DNA of 25,260 nt from Cytauxzoon felis (Eukaryota; Apicomplexa; Aconoidasida; Piroplasmida; Theileriidae), in assembly GCA_020283715.1 (NCBI GenBank), contig JAIQCW010000129.1, positions 1-25,260 of the forward strand. The letters run 5' to 3'. Under the pieces are notes generated by a model. The model was not told the origin of the DNA, did not search any database, and worked only from the letters and a program-made list of their open reading frames with translations. The position numbers and the translations under genes are program-made. How positions within the stretch are numbered: position 1 is the first letter of the stretch; every line of letters starts with the position of its first letter. Positions 1 through 8,538 of the stretch are shown piece after piece.

Positions 1-376
1 AGTAGAGAAGGTAGTACTAGACCTCAGGTGGAATACCTGGAAGCGATCTATGGGAGCTGGAAGGGGAAGTAAATAGAAGAGCTGTCTGCAGGACGAAGTT
101 AATGTTGGAGATGAGGTTAGTGATTGGACTTCGAGTGGAAGTGGAACCTGGAAGCGATCTATGGGAGCTGGAAGGGGAAGTAAATAGAAGAGCTGTCTGC
201 AGGACGAAGTTAATGTTGGAGATGAGGTTAGTGATTGGACTTCGAGTGGAAGTGGAACCTGGAAGCGATCTATGGGAGCTGGAAGGGGAAGTAAATAGTG
301 GAGCCACCACGGCGAGTGGAATGAAGAGTATGATTGGATTTCAGATAGAAGATAGTGATTGCACTTCGGGTGGATA
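1..376. repeat. Modular repeat block with 111-bp tandem repeat
   Basis: GC-richer repeat sequence cut by the window edge. Two identical 111-bp units (41-151 and 152-262) are followed by a partial third (263-297). Each unit joins modules seen elsewhere in the window: the GCGATCTAYGGGAGCTGG segment, GGGGAAGTAAATAGA, GAGCTGTCTGCAGGAC and a boundary motif close to ACCTCRRGTGG. A diverged module continues to about 376. The period is a multiple of three and one plus-strand frame stays open through it, but the only convincing gene here is the minus-strand transporter, whose last residues and stop codon lie inside this block. Confidence 0.9.
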
Positions 377-2558
377 TGTATGGAATAGTGAACATACCGC
401 TGAAGAAGATGGTAATGATCCAGCTATAGAATATTTTTTTATATAGTTTAAAGTTGACATTTTGCATAGTGAATGGTATTAATTTTTTATGTGTATTATT
501 ATTGCGATTATGATTATTTTTATAGCATACTACAAGTCCGACACCTAATATACTAGAGACAATACATTGTGTAGAGCTGATTGGTACACCCATATGTGTA
601 AGTGCTAATAATAATGTAGAAGAAGTAGTATTGATAGCATAACCTCTAGATGGTGTAACTTTAGTTAGATTTAATCCTACATTTTGTATAACTTTATAAC
701 CGAATGTAGCAAGTCCTATAGACATACAGATACCACCAATTAAAAGTATATACCATGGTGTATTATTTTCATTATAATTAATACCATTAATATATATAAA
801 TAAAATAGTAACAAATGGACTAATAGCATTAGCAATATCATTAGCACTATGTGATATAATAATCATTGTTGATGATATAATCTGCATTACGGAGAAGATA
901 GTTTCTGTTTTATTTGGATTTGTTTGATTTAATGTATCAGATAACATAATATTAAGATTATTTAATTTATCATCTGATTTAGATAATGTACGTTTATGCG
1001 ATAATTTATTTAATTCTATATATTCATCTTGTACTTTAACAATATAATTGGTATTATTTATAATTTTATTATCATTAGTATATTTATTTACTTCCTCTAT
1101 ATAACTACCACCAGATGTATCTTGATCTTCATATAATGGAATTCTGAGGGTGAGGGATGTATGATCCATTGAGGTTGTGAGGTTGAGCTTCTGAGGATTG
1201 AGGGGTGTATGATCCATTGAGGTTGAAGTTTTGAGGTTAGAAGATGTATGTTGCAATGAAGTTCTAGGGTCGAGGGACGTATCTTCGTCCTCATCCAATG
1301 ATGATACAATCTTTCCTCCATCCACAGAGGTTTCAAAATTCTCTCCACCTGCGGTGGGAAAATCGTTTCCTTCAACTTCATGTAAAGATGTTTCGATGTT
1401 TTGAGGATTTAGGGTTGTATCACCATTCTCATCTGAAGATGGTACATACATTTCTCTATCCTCATTCAATGATGATACAAACTGTCCTCCATCCACAGAG
1501 GTTTCAAAATTCTCTCCACCTTCGGTGAAGCGATTCACATCATCATCATCTAAAGATGATACATACCTCCCTTCCCCTTCAGTAAAGTGTTTCCCATCAC
1601 CCTCGATAAAACAATCACTTCCCCCTTCGGTGAAGCGATTCACACAACCCTCATCTAAAGATGACACAAACTTCCCTCCTCCCCCTTCGGCGGAGAACCT
1701 CCCTCCACCCTCAACAATTAAATCACTGGGTCGTTTCTGAATATTGGTAGCCGATAATTGTTCTTTAAGATAACACCAATTATTCTTCAAACGTATAAAA
1801 CTAAATGTATAAGTAAATGTACAAGATATAATAACAAGTATAAATAATATAACAATAAACACAATAAAACGATTAAATGAAGATGAATTAAACCAATTAA
1901 TATAATTTTCAAGTGTATTACAAGGATCTTTTAATTTCATTATAGGATTTTCAAATGTTAATAATATACTTAATGGTATTGATGTTACAATAATAAATAA
2001 CCAATGGAAATGATAAATAATATAATATGATGAATTTTTAATTAAAATTAATTGTTGTAATAAAATATAAAATATAAAACTAATACATACTGCTATTAAT
2101 GGTACAAAAAACCATGATAATAATATATATGACATAAATGGCCAATGTACACTATCAATACGACCAGATGCCATACCAAAACCAGCTAATGCTCCAATTA
2201 TTGAATGTGTAGTTGATACAGGTATACCAAAATATGTAGATATAATTAACCATATTGATGAACCTATTGATGCACTTAACATACCTAATGCTAATTCATG
2301 TGGTACATCATTAAATACTTTAAAATTTAATACCTTAGTACGTATCGAATCTGATACCGTAGCACCTAATATTAATGCTCCCATTATCTCAAATACAAAT
2401 GCTATTATTATTGCTCCACGCAATTTTAATGTACCACTACCTATACTTGTAGAAAATGCATTCGCTACATCATTTGCTCCTATCGATATAGCCATTATAG
2501 CACATATTATACCTGATAATATCACCACCCATAATAATTCCGGACAAGATACCTCCAT
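270..2558 (-). CDS. PiT-family inorganic phosphate transporter with repeat-derived C-terminus
   Basis: A 762-residue multi-pass membrane protein of the PiT (SLC20) family, which imports inorganic phosphate with a coupled cation. Both inverted-topology halves are visible. The N-terminal signature SIGANDVANAF is near residues 26-36, followed by GIPVSTTHSIIGALAGFG; the C-terminal counterpart is SHSANDIANAISP, followed by GVPISSTQCIVSSILGVG. At least ten hydrophobic segments are present. Between the halves lies a hydrophilic loop of about 300 residues, much of it low complexity (roughly residues 270-490) and rich in GGENFETSVDGG, EGGGRF and VSSLDED-type repeats. The last ~35 residues and the TAG stop (270-272) come from the interspersed repeat, so the ancestral end was probably nearer 375-400. 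Single exon, divergent from the gene at 2854. The family call is firm; the natural C-terminus is uncertain. Confidence 0.93.
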   Translation of the reverse strand: MEVSCPELLWVVILSGIICAIMAISIGANDVANAFSTSIGSGTLKLRGAIIIAFVFEIMGALILGATVSDSIRTKVLNFKVFNDVPHELALGMLSASIGSSIWLIISTYFGIPVSTTHSIIGALAGFGMASGRIDSVHWPFMSYILLSWFFVPLIAVCISFIFYILLQQLILIKNSSYYIIYHFHWLFIIVTSIPLSILLTFENPIMKLKDPCNTLENYINWFNSSSFNRFIVFIVILFILVIISCTFTYTFSFIRLKNNWCYLKEQLSATNIQKRPSDLIVEGGGRFSAEGGGGKFVSSLDEGCVNRFTEGGSDCFIEGDGKHFTEGEGRYVSSLDDDDVNRFTEGGENFETSVDGGQFVSSLNEDREMYVPSSDENGDTTLNPQNIETSLHEVEGNDFPTAGGENFETSVDGGKIVSSLDEDEDTSLDPRTSLQHTSSNLKTSTSMDHTPLNPQKLNLTTSMDHTSLTLRIPLYEDQDTSGGSYIEEVNKYTNDNKIINNTNYIVKVQDEYIELNKLSHKRTLSKSDDKLNNLNIMLSDTLNQTNPNKTETIFSVMQIISSTMIIISHSANDIANAISPFVTILFIYINGINYNENNTPWYILLIGGICMSIGLATFGYKVIQNVGLNLTKVTPSRGYAINTTSSTLLLALTHMGVPISSTQCIVSSILGVGLVVCYKNNHNRNNNTHKKLIPFTMQNVNFKLYKKIFYSWIITIFFSGMFTIPYISTRSAITIFYLKSNHTLHSTRRGGSTIYFPFQLP
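1130..1740. repeat. Low-complexity coding repeats in the transporter loop
   Basis: This part of the transporter gene encodes a Ser/Glu/Asp/Gly-rich cytoplasmic loop built from short degenerate units. The block CCTCCATCCACAGAGG plus its flanks occurs near 1315-1356 and again near 1487-1528, giving the peptide GGENFETSVDGG twice. The block CCCCCTTCGGTGAAGCG recurs near 1620 and, diverged, elsewhere. It does not share the module set of the interspersed palindromic repeats, so it looks like a separate, locally expanded region. Confidence 0.7.
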
Positions 2559-2853
2559 ATCTATATCCCATCCATATAATTACATTTATATTATTCTATA
2601 ATATCATTATATTTTCAATCAATATTATTGCCATCCATTGGCATATTTATATTACATTTATTTTCTAATCTATTCCTATTCCACTTCCCCATAGCTACTA
2701 CCCTAACATCAATACTACATTACCGCCATATACATAACCATCATCAGTACAACATATATATCATCAAGATATGCTAATCGGTGCCTTAAAAATTATTTCC
2801 TATACACACATTTATATCAATTATGGCTATTCTATATTATATACACCTAGCCA
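2559..2853. promoter_or_regulatory. Divergent intergenic region
   Basis: AT-rich spacer of 295 bp between the transporter start (minus) and the coiled-coil gene start (plus). It must hold both upstream regions. I see no clear motif, repeat module or RNA gene in it. Confidence 0.4.
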
Positions 2854-3632
2854 ATGATCGAAAATAACTCATGTCACTGCCATACCAAACTTACCCAAAT
2901 CCATAGCACCATCATCAATGAATTACACGATTGTAAAGAACACGTCTGGAATTACCAAATCACCAATCTACAAAAACAAAGAGATGATCTATTACTAAAG
3001 TAATCTTATCCCATCCGCACATCTTCATCATTTATAGGAATAATCAACTCAAGTTACAATTAGCAAATATCCAATCATTAATCGTATCCGATCCTTTCAT
3101 GTCTAAAAGGTTCTATGAATTAACTAACAATAACACCAAAGATTATAATCTCGATCAACTATTTAATTTACCAAAATTCACCAACGAATCCGACGCATAT
3201 AGACAACTCACTATATACGCCGTAAGATTATTCTATAATTTATTATCCAATTTTCTAGGATCATAATAAAGAATTAGAAGAACGACTTTCCACTGAACAA
3301 CTAATTTCAATGTCATGGAAACATAAATTCAATGATCTCGAAGAAAAACTAGGAGGATTGGTCAATGAATTATTAGAATTAACTCAAGATAAATCATGCT
3401 TGAGTAATGTAAATTATAATAAATATAGAAATGATCATTACTACAATATTGCAAAAGAAGCTCTAGAATTACTCAAATTAGCTAAAGTACGCATTGAAGG
3501 TGATAAGTCAAGTTAGTTGCTCCATATTCTTCTAATTATTCACATACAGGATTGGAATCTTATATGGAAAGAGTTGAAGAATTAGAATATAAACTCAAGG
3601 ATTCACGTCTACATGAAGTTTCAATCACATGA
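2854..3632 (+). CDS. Coiled-coil protein of unknown function, four exons
   Basis: Reconstructed from splice signals: exons 2854-2999, 3038-3221, 3259-3511 and 3550-3632, separated by introns of 38, 37 and 38 bp. Acceptors are TTATAG, TTCTAG and ATACAG; donors are GTAATC, GTAAGA and GTTAGT. The frame stays open across all joins, giving 221 residues from MIENNSCHCHTKL to HEVSIT. The product is charged and Leu/Glu/Lys-rich, with heptad-like stretches such as LQKQRDDLLLKNNQLKLQLA, DHNKELEERL and RVEELEYKLKD, so a coiled coil is likely. A GTGATA donor at 3500 would also keep the frame; GTTAGT at 3512 is preferred because its 38-bp intron matches the others. Function not recognised. The next gene starts 95 bp downstream on the same strand. 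Confidence 0.75.
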
Positions 3633-3727
3633 TATATTATAACTACTATTGAAATTCATTCCTCACTTCATACCCAATTAACGCAGAATATTCCTCATCC
3701 ATCTATGAAAATTCCTCGATTTATATA

Positions 3728-5365
3728 ATGAACACTAGTAACGAGCCAGAATCAACTCCATCAAAGGTAACTAATAAAATACAACAAGATTTGGATGATT
3801 TCAATCAAATTTTGACAAATGAACCATGGAAATATCTAGAAAATGAATCTAAAGAACAATTAAATCAATTTAAAATCACATTAACTACACCTAAAGAACA
3901 TTCTATTACATCACCACATCGCAAAACACTCAATAAAATCTATCAAGAAATCCTACAATTAATAACACCCAAACCATTCAATGATAATACATCAACCAAA
4001 ACTATACGTAAAAACCCATTTACAGAAGTCACATCTACAAAAGGACATACTTCAATCGATGATACACAATCTATTATAACACCTACTCCACTCGAAGTCC
4101 AATCCACTTCTGTTCCACTCACCTCCAACGTAGATCCTGCAGACAGCTCTCCACTTGAGGTCCAATCCTACACTTCTCCAACCTCTCTTCCACTCGCCGT
4201 GGAGACCTCTTCCAATTACCTATCCCTAAAGGGTAAAGCCACTCCCGGAGATCGTGGCGGAGGTGAAGGTAGAGGTGTAGATGAAAGTAGAGTTAGGGAT
4301 GTAACCTCGGGTGGAAGACCCGAGAGCAATCTACGGGAGCTTGAGGGAGAAGTAAATAGAGGGAGCCGTCTGCAAGACAAAGACAAGCTTGGACTAGAAG
4401 GTAGTGATTGGACCTCGAGTGGAAAACCCGGAGCTGATCTCAGGGAAGCGGAGGGGGAAGTAAATAGAGGAGCCACCACGGCGAGTGGAAAGACCTCAAA
4501 TGGAGAAGCTGTCTGCAAGACGGCCTCAGGTAGAATGAAGTATAGTACAGGTCCTCAAATGGAAATTCATGTACAAGATGAACATAAAATTCTACTAGAA
4601 GATAGAGATATATTATCAGGTTCAAAGACTTTTACTTCTATTCCTTCGATGGATTCTGATAGATTATTGGTTGATGATATATTTGATGATTCGACATTAT
4701 TGAATTTGAATGAGCAGGATTATGCTTTACAGATGGATTTATTACATTTATTGGAGACGGTTCCTATATTATGTGAATTACCTAAATCTAAATTGATGAT
4801 GTTATTACAGCATTTTAAATTACGTTCTTATTTTCCTAATTCGGCTATAATATTAGCTGGTGAAGTAGCTAGAGAATTTTTTATATTATCATCTGGTACA
4901 GTATCAGTATATTTATATCAAGGTTATAATAAACCTAATAAATTTATACGTAAATATCAGAATGCAGATTATTTTGGTGAGATGTCTATAATAAATAATA
5001 AATTATGTTCAGCATATATTATAGCAGATTGTAATGTAACAGTACAAGCTATGTTAGCTAAAGATTTTAGATTATTATTGGGTGATTTATATGATAAATT
5101 TATATTAAGAGCTAATAAACAATATGAACAATTAAATATAAATGATAATAATAATGATAATAATATAAAAGCAATAACAGTACTTGATGGTATATTAAAA
5201 TTTATAGAATGTTTACCAATAATAAGTAAATTAGATAATTTAAATAAAATATCAAAAAAATTATATTATCATAATTATGATAATAAAGAAGTATTAATTG
5301 ATATTAATAAAAATAATAAAATTTTTATATTATTTATTCTGGTATCTTATCATTACAAATATTAA
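3728..5365 (+). CDS. CNB/EF-hand protein, 5' part (before frameshift)
   Basis: First 545 codons of what appears to be one gene with 5371-8538. The N-terminal ~120 residues are polar; residues ~120-280 are encoded by an interspersed palindromic repeat. A CNB domain follows at about 335-470: a beta-roll with FFILSSGTVSVYL and a phosphate-binding cassette starting FGEMSI. The cassette Arg that contacts cyclic phosphate in PKA/PKG is not present (KLCSA where PRTA/PRAA is usual). A second CNB begins near 485 and runs to KIF, where the frame is lost at the T-run 5322-5326; the last residues (ILFILVSYHYKY) are out-of-frame read-through. The ATG at 3728 is the first in frame and follows an AT-rich 95-bp spacer. 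No kinase domain is present, so this is not a standard PKG. Confidence 0.8.
   Translation: MNTSNEPESTPSKVTNKIQQDLDDFNQILTNEPWKYLENESKEQLNQFKITLTTPKEHSITSPHRKTLNKIYQEILQLITPKPFNDNTSTKTIRKNPFTEVTSTKGHTSIDDTQSIITPTPLEVQSTSVPLTSNVDPADSSPLEVQSYTSPTSLPLAVETSSNYLSLKGKATPGDRGGGEGRGVDESRVRDVTSGGRPESNLRELEGEVNRGSRLQDKDKLGLEGSDWTSSGKPGADLREAEGEVNRGATTASGKTSNGEAVCKTASGRMKYSTGPQMEIHVQDEHKILLEDRDILSGSKTFTSIPSMDSDRLLVDDIFDDSTLLNLNEQDYALQMDLLHLLETVPILCELPKSKLMMLLQHFKLRSYFPNSAIILAGEVAREFFILSSGTVSVYLYQGYNKPNKFIRKYQNADYFGEMSIINNKLCSAYIIADCNVTVQAMLAKDFRLLLGDLYDKFILRANKQYEQLNINDNNNDNNIKAITVLDGILKFIECLPIISKLDNLNKISKKLYYHNYDNKEVLIDINKNNKIFILFILVSYHYKY
4091..4562. repeat. Palindromic modular repeat, in-frame coding copy 1
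   Basis: GC-rich fold-back element inside the CNB gene. The left half carries modules in reverse orientation (CTGCAGACAGCTCTCC, CCACTTGAGGT, CCACTCGCCGTGG). The centre has the hairpin CCCTAAAGGG (4224-4233) and GCCAC/GTGGC arms (4238-4258). The right half has forward modules (ACCTCGGGTGG, GGGGAAGTAAATAGA, GCCACCACGGCGAGTGG, GCTGTCTGCAAGAC). Positions 4091-4498 match 5638-6045 with one mismatch in 408 bp. The translation stays open (e.g. LRELEGEVNRG, ATPGDRGGGE). Confidence 0.92.
5322..5326 (+). other. Single-base frameshift site inside the second CNB domain
   Basis: A run of five T. Reading through in the first frame leads to the stop at 5363-5365. One additional T restores an uninterrupted CNB strand (KIFYIIYSGILSLQIL) that continues directly into the downstream 1055-codon frame. 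No intron with the right phase fits, because the beta-strand is continuous on both sides. It may be a homopolymer sequencing error, a real lesion, or a -1 slip; the sequence cannot distinguish these. Confidence 0.75.
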
Positions 5366-5370
5366 ATGAT

Positions 5371-8300
5371 ATGAATGAACAAATTGAAATTACATCATTA
5401 GGTCCTGGTATGTATATTGGTGGTATAGAATTAAATTATCATATTGAAAAATTCCTATCTAAATCATCATACGTCGCATATGGACGGGTCATTCTATTAT
5501 CACTCAAACCTAAACACTTTAATAAATATCTCAAATCCATCATACAAGATATCAAATTATATATCGAAGAATATCTCTCAAACTCTATACATACAAATAC
5601 AATCAATAATCACAGTTCCAACTCTTCAACCACTCAACTCGAAGTCCAATCCACTTCTGTTCCACTCACCTCCAACGTAGATCCTGCAGACAGCTCTCCA
5701 CTTGAGGTCCAATCCTACACTTCTCCAACCTCTCTTCCACTCGCCGTGGAGACCTCTTCCAATTACCTATCCCTAAAGGGTAAAGCCACTCCCGGAGATC
5801 GTGGCGGAGGTGAAGGTAGAGGTGTAGATGAAAGTAGAGTTAGGGATGTAACCTCGGGTGGAAGACCCGAGAGCAATCTACGGGAGCTTGAGGGGGAAGT
5901 AAATAGAGGGAGCCGTCTGCAAGACAAAGACAAGCTTGGACTAGAAGGTAGTGATTGGACCTCGAGTGGAAAACCCGGAGCTGATCTCAGGGAAGCGGAG
6001 GGGGAAGTAAATAGAGGAGCCACCACGGCGAGTGGAAAGACCTCAGGTGGAGACGGCAGGAATGTAACCTCAGGTGGAACGCTTAGTGGAAGAGATGATT
6101 CTATTGATATAGTATCGGATGGTATGGTATCTATTAATGATGATGTTACAAGTGATTTTAGTGATTTGGATGATGATTCATCTATTGATGATTCTACATT
6201 GAATTTGGAGATGAATAGATTATCATCTTTAGATAGTAGATTGAGTTCTTCTATTGTTGAGAGTGATGATGATTTTGATGAATCTGTGGTACAGAATGAA
6301 TATAATTATTTATCTTCATATCAATTGGATGATGAGGATGATGATTTGATTACTAATTTATCTGATGATCTTAATATATCATCTGATGATGATATATCTT
6401 ATTATGATGATGAATGTTTACAGAGTTCTAAAGAGTTATTATTATCTACTCTTAAGAATAAATATCATTATTTAGGTTTAGTATTTTTAGCTATGGATGA
6501 AGATCATAATGGTATTGTATCACGTAGTGAATTTATAGAATTTATATTAAAATTAGGTATAGGTGCTATTGATGAACATGAATTGACATTTATATTTGAT
6601 TTATTTAAGGATGATTTGAATGATGATATAACAATGGTTTCATTTTTAAAGAATTCTAATGAATCTATAAAGACAATTGTTGATTTAAATAATCATCTTA
6701 TATTATTATATGGATCTAGTTTTATCGCATTTAATAAAAAATTTGGCCCGCTTAAGCGTAATAGTATTTGTACTAGAGATCAATTTTTATCTTTTGCTTA
6801 TGATGTTGGTATACAAAATGATGATGCACTATATATTTTTAATCAATTGGATGTATGTAAATTAAATTCTATTACTATTCTTACTCTATTGAAATTACTC
6901 GTTGGACATTGGACCATTGAATATGCCATTGAATATGAAGAACGTTATCGAAGTGAAGTATCTCCGAACGAAGTGAGGGAAGTATCTCCGAGTGAAACGA
7001 GGAATGAAGATCGAGGAGGTGTTGGAGGACATCTGTCAGCTGATGATAATACAATGTTGAATGAAAATCCATCTCCCTCACTTCGTCCTTCCTCACTTCA
7101 TTCGGATCGTCCTCCTACGTCGGACATACTTCCTTCAGAAGGTCTGTCATCGGATGATTTAATATTTGAATTTTACAAGTCATCATCGGCATATTTATTA
7201 GAAATGGAAATTGAAGAGTCGGTAATTACAAATGAAATGGAAGAATATTATAATAATCAATCATCCAATGATAAATATATTAACATCATAACACCAATGC
7301 TATTAAAATATGATCATTTTACTTATTTATCATCTATACAATTGAATTATTTAATTTCAATCATGGATATTAATCAAATTGAAGGTTATAAAGTACTCTA
7401 CAATAGAGGTGATTATGATTATCCCCTACATCTACTTTTAAAAGGTACACTACATTACCTGGAAGAAGAACATGTACCCATAACCGATCTCAGTCCTGCA
7501 GACAGCTCTCCACTCGAGGTCCAATCCACGTCTGATCCCACTAGGCGTGGAGCCTCTTCCAATTACCTATCCCTGAAGGGTAATGCCACTCCCGGAGATC
7601 GTGGCGGTGAAGTTAGTGATGGATCATCCATCATGGGAATGATGGAAGATGGTGCTAAGGATGTGTTGGACGTAACCTCGAGTGGAAAACCCGAAAGCGA
7701 TCTACGGGAGCTCGAGGGGGAGATAAATAGAGAAGCTGTCTGCAAGACGACCTCAGATGGAATGAAGTGTAGTACAGGACCTCGAGTGGAACCCGAGAGC
7801 GATCTACGGGAGCTTGAGGGGGAGATAAATAGAGAAGCTCCATGCAATGGTAATGATGGACCTCAGGTTGAAAGTGAAATGTCTAACAGAGAGAAAGATG
7901 AGTATAATAACTTTCATCCATCAATAGGTGATTTAATAGGGTATGAGAATTTTATATTAAATAAGCCATCGGATAAGACAGTATTCATACCAAAAGGTAT
8001 AAAAACAACAATAGCAAGTTGGACACATAATATTTATAATGAAATTATATTACCAATGATAGAAATAAGAATTAAAAGGATAAATATAATAAAAAATTTT
8101 TTAAAAAGTATAAAAATATTTAATAATTATAATAATAATGAAATTATAAAAATATCTAAAAAATGTATTATTAAACAATTTAAATTACATGAAACAATAA
8201 TAAAATTTAATGATTTACCAAATTATTTTTATATAATTTTTAATGGATCTATAACAATTACAAAAGATGATAATAAATTTAATAAAATATATTCTTCATG

Positions 8301-8538
8301 TACATTATTATGTGCTAATGATCTTATTCATAATCGTAATCATAATTTTACTATCATTGCTACATCTACAGTTAAATTATTATCATGGAAACAATCAGAT
8401 TTTATACAATTATTCAATAATACCAAATCATTATCAGATAATGATCCTTGCCATCATCTTAATAATAATACATACACCACAAATGTACATAAAAAAGTCT
8501 CTAAAAAAGTCTCATTCGCTAATTTTTTAAACGAATAA
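5371..8538 (+). CDS. CNB/EF-hand protein, 3' part (after frameshift)
   Basis: 1055 codons that complete the gene begun at 3728; the ATG at 5371 is probably internal, since the open frame extends back to the frameshift. In order: the rest of CNB-2 (LGPGMYIGG, ~1-70); repeat-encoded linker (~90-225); Asp/Ser-rich acidic stretch (~240-350); a canonical EF-hand loop DEDHNGIVSRSE at ~376-387, followed by a degenerate EF-like segment; an inverted-repeat-encoded linker (~530-590); CNB-3 (~640-890), split by a ~125-residue repeat insertion after HLLLKGTLHYLEEE; and CNB-4 (~900-1040, YFYIIFNGSITI). CNB-2, -3 and -4 lack recognisable cassette Glu and Arg. Likely a calcium-responsive scaffold related to PKG-type CNB arrays, without a catalytic domain; cyclic-nucleotide binding is doubtful. 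Confidence 0.8.
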   Translation: MNEQIEITSLGPGMYIGGIELNYHIEKFLSKSSYVAYGRVILLSLKPKHFNKYLKSIIQDIKLYIEEYLSNSIHTNTINNHSSNSSTTQLEVQSTSVPLTSNVDPADSSPLEVQSYTSPTSLPLAVETSSNYLSLKGKATPGDRGGGEGRGVDESRVRDVTSGGRPESNLRELEGEVNRGSRLQDKDKLGLEGSDWTSSGKPGADLREAEGEVNRGATTASGKTSGGDGRNVTSGGTLSGRDDSIDIVSDGMVSINDDVTSDFSDLDDDSSIDDSTLNLEMNRLSSLDSRLSSSIVESDDDFDESVVQNEYNYLSSYQLDDEDDDLITNLSDDLNISSDDDISYYDDECLQSSKELLLSTLKNKYHYLGLVFLAMDEDHNGIVSRSEFIEFILKLGIGAIDEHELTFIFDLFKDDLNDDITMVSFLKNSNESIKTIVDLNNHLILLYGSSFIAFNKKFGPLKRNSICTRDQFLSFAYDVGIQNDDALYIFNQLDVCKLNSITILTLLKLLVGHWTIEYAIEYEERYRSEVSPNEVREVSPSETRNEDRGGVGGHLSADDNTMLNENPSPSLRPSSLHSDRPPTSDILPSEGLSSDDLIFEFYKSSSAYLLEMEIEESVITNEMEEYYNNQSSNDKYINIITPMLLKYDHFTYLSSIQLNYLISIMDINQIEGYKVLYNRGDYDYPLHLLLKGTLHYLEEEHVPITDLSPADSSPLEVQSTSDPTRRGASSNYLSLKGNATPGDRGGEVSDGSSIMGMMEDGAKDVLDVTSSGKPESDLRELEGEINREAVCKTTSDGMKCSTGPRVEPESDLRELEGEINREAPCNGNDGPQVESEMSNREKDEYNNFHPSIGDLIGYENFILNKPSDKTVFIPKGIKTTIASWTHNIYNEIILPMIEIRIKRINIIKNFLKSIKIFNNYNNNEIIKISKKCIIKQFKLHETIIKFNDLPNYFYIIFNGSITITKDDNKFNKIYSSCTLLCANDLIHNRNHNFTIIATSTVKLLSWKQSDFIQLFNNTKSLSDNDPCHHLNNNTYTTNVHKKVSKKVSFANFLNE
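5638..6085. repeat. Palindromic modular repeat, in-frame coding copy 2
   Basis: Second copy in the same gene, offset 1547 bp from copy 1 and identical over 408 bp except for one A/G difference (GAGGGAGAAG versus GAGGGGGAAG). Its 3' flank then diverges from copy 1 but still carries ACCTCAGGTGG boundaries at about 6040 and 6067. It lies in the linker between CNB-2 and the acidic/EF-hand region. Confidence 0.92.
6951..7145. repeat. Second inverted-repeat family inside the CNB gene
   Basis: GAAGTATCTCCGA occurs at 6955-6967 and 6979-6991. Its near reverse complement TCGGACATACTTC lies at 7120-7132. GAAGTGAGG at 6970-6978 has reverse complements at 7076-7084 and 7091-7099. The block is more GC-rich than its surroundings, stays open in frame and encodes a linker. 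Its modules differ from those of the main repeat family, so it may be an independent fold-back insertion. Confidence 0.6.
7492..7874. repeat. Palindromic modular repeat, in-frame coding copy 3
   Basis: Same architecture as copies 1 and 2 but diverged: reverse modules with CTGCAGACAGCTCTCC and CCACTAGGCGTGG, the centre hairpin CCCTGAAGGG (7571-7580), then forward modules including two ACCTCGAGTGG boundaries and two GATCTACGGGAGCT segments. It interrupts CNB-3 between predicted beta-strands yet keeps the frame open for about 125 residues. Confidence 0.9.

Noticed and set aside
17..310. Minus-strand 97-codon Ser/Pro-rich frame
   Set aside because: Shadow of the 111-bp tandem repeat in another frame; similar Ser/Pro-rich shadows appear wherever the modules occur (4216-4518, 5763-6026, 7563-7847).
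102..446. Plus-strand 114-codon frame across the repeat block
   Set aside because: It is made of tandem repeat units and runs antisense to the transporter end; no independent evidence of a gene.
4224..4233. CCCTAAA inside the repeat centre as an internal telomere-like repeat
   Set aside because: It occurs singly, not in tandem, and is explained by the hairpin CCC-TAAA-GGG whose arms covary in other copies.
3728..8538. cGMP-dependent protein kinase
   Set aside because: Four CNB-like domains suggested PKG, but no kinase motif exists in either frame and an EF-hand sits in the middle.
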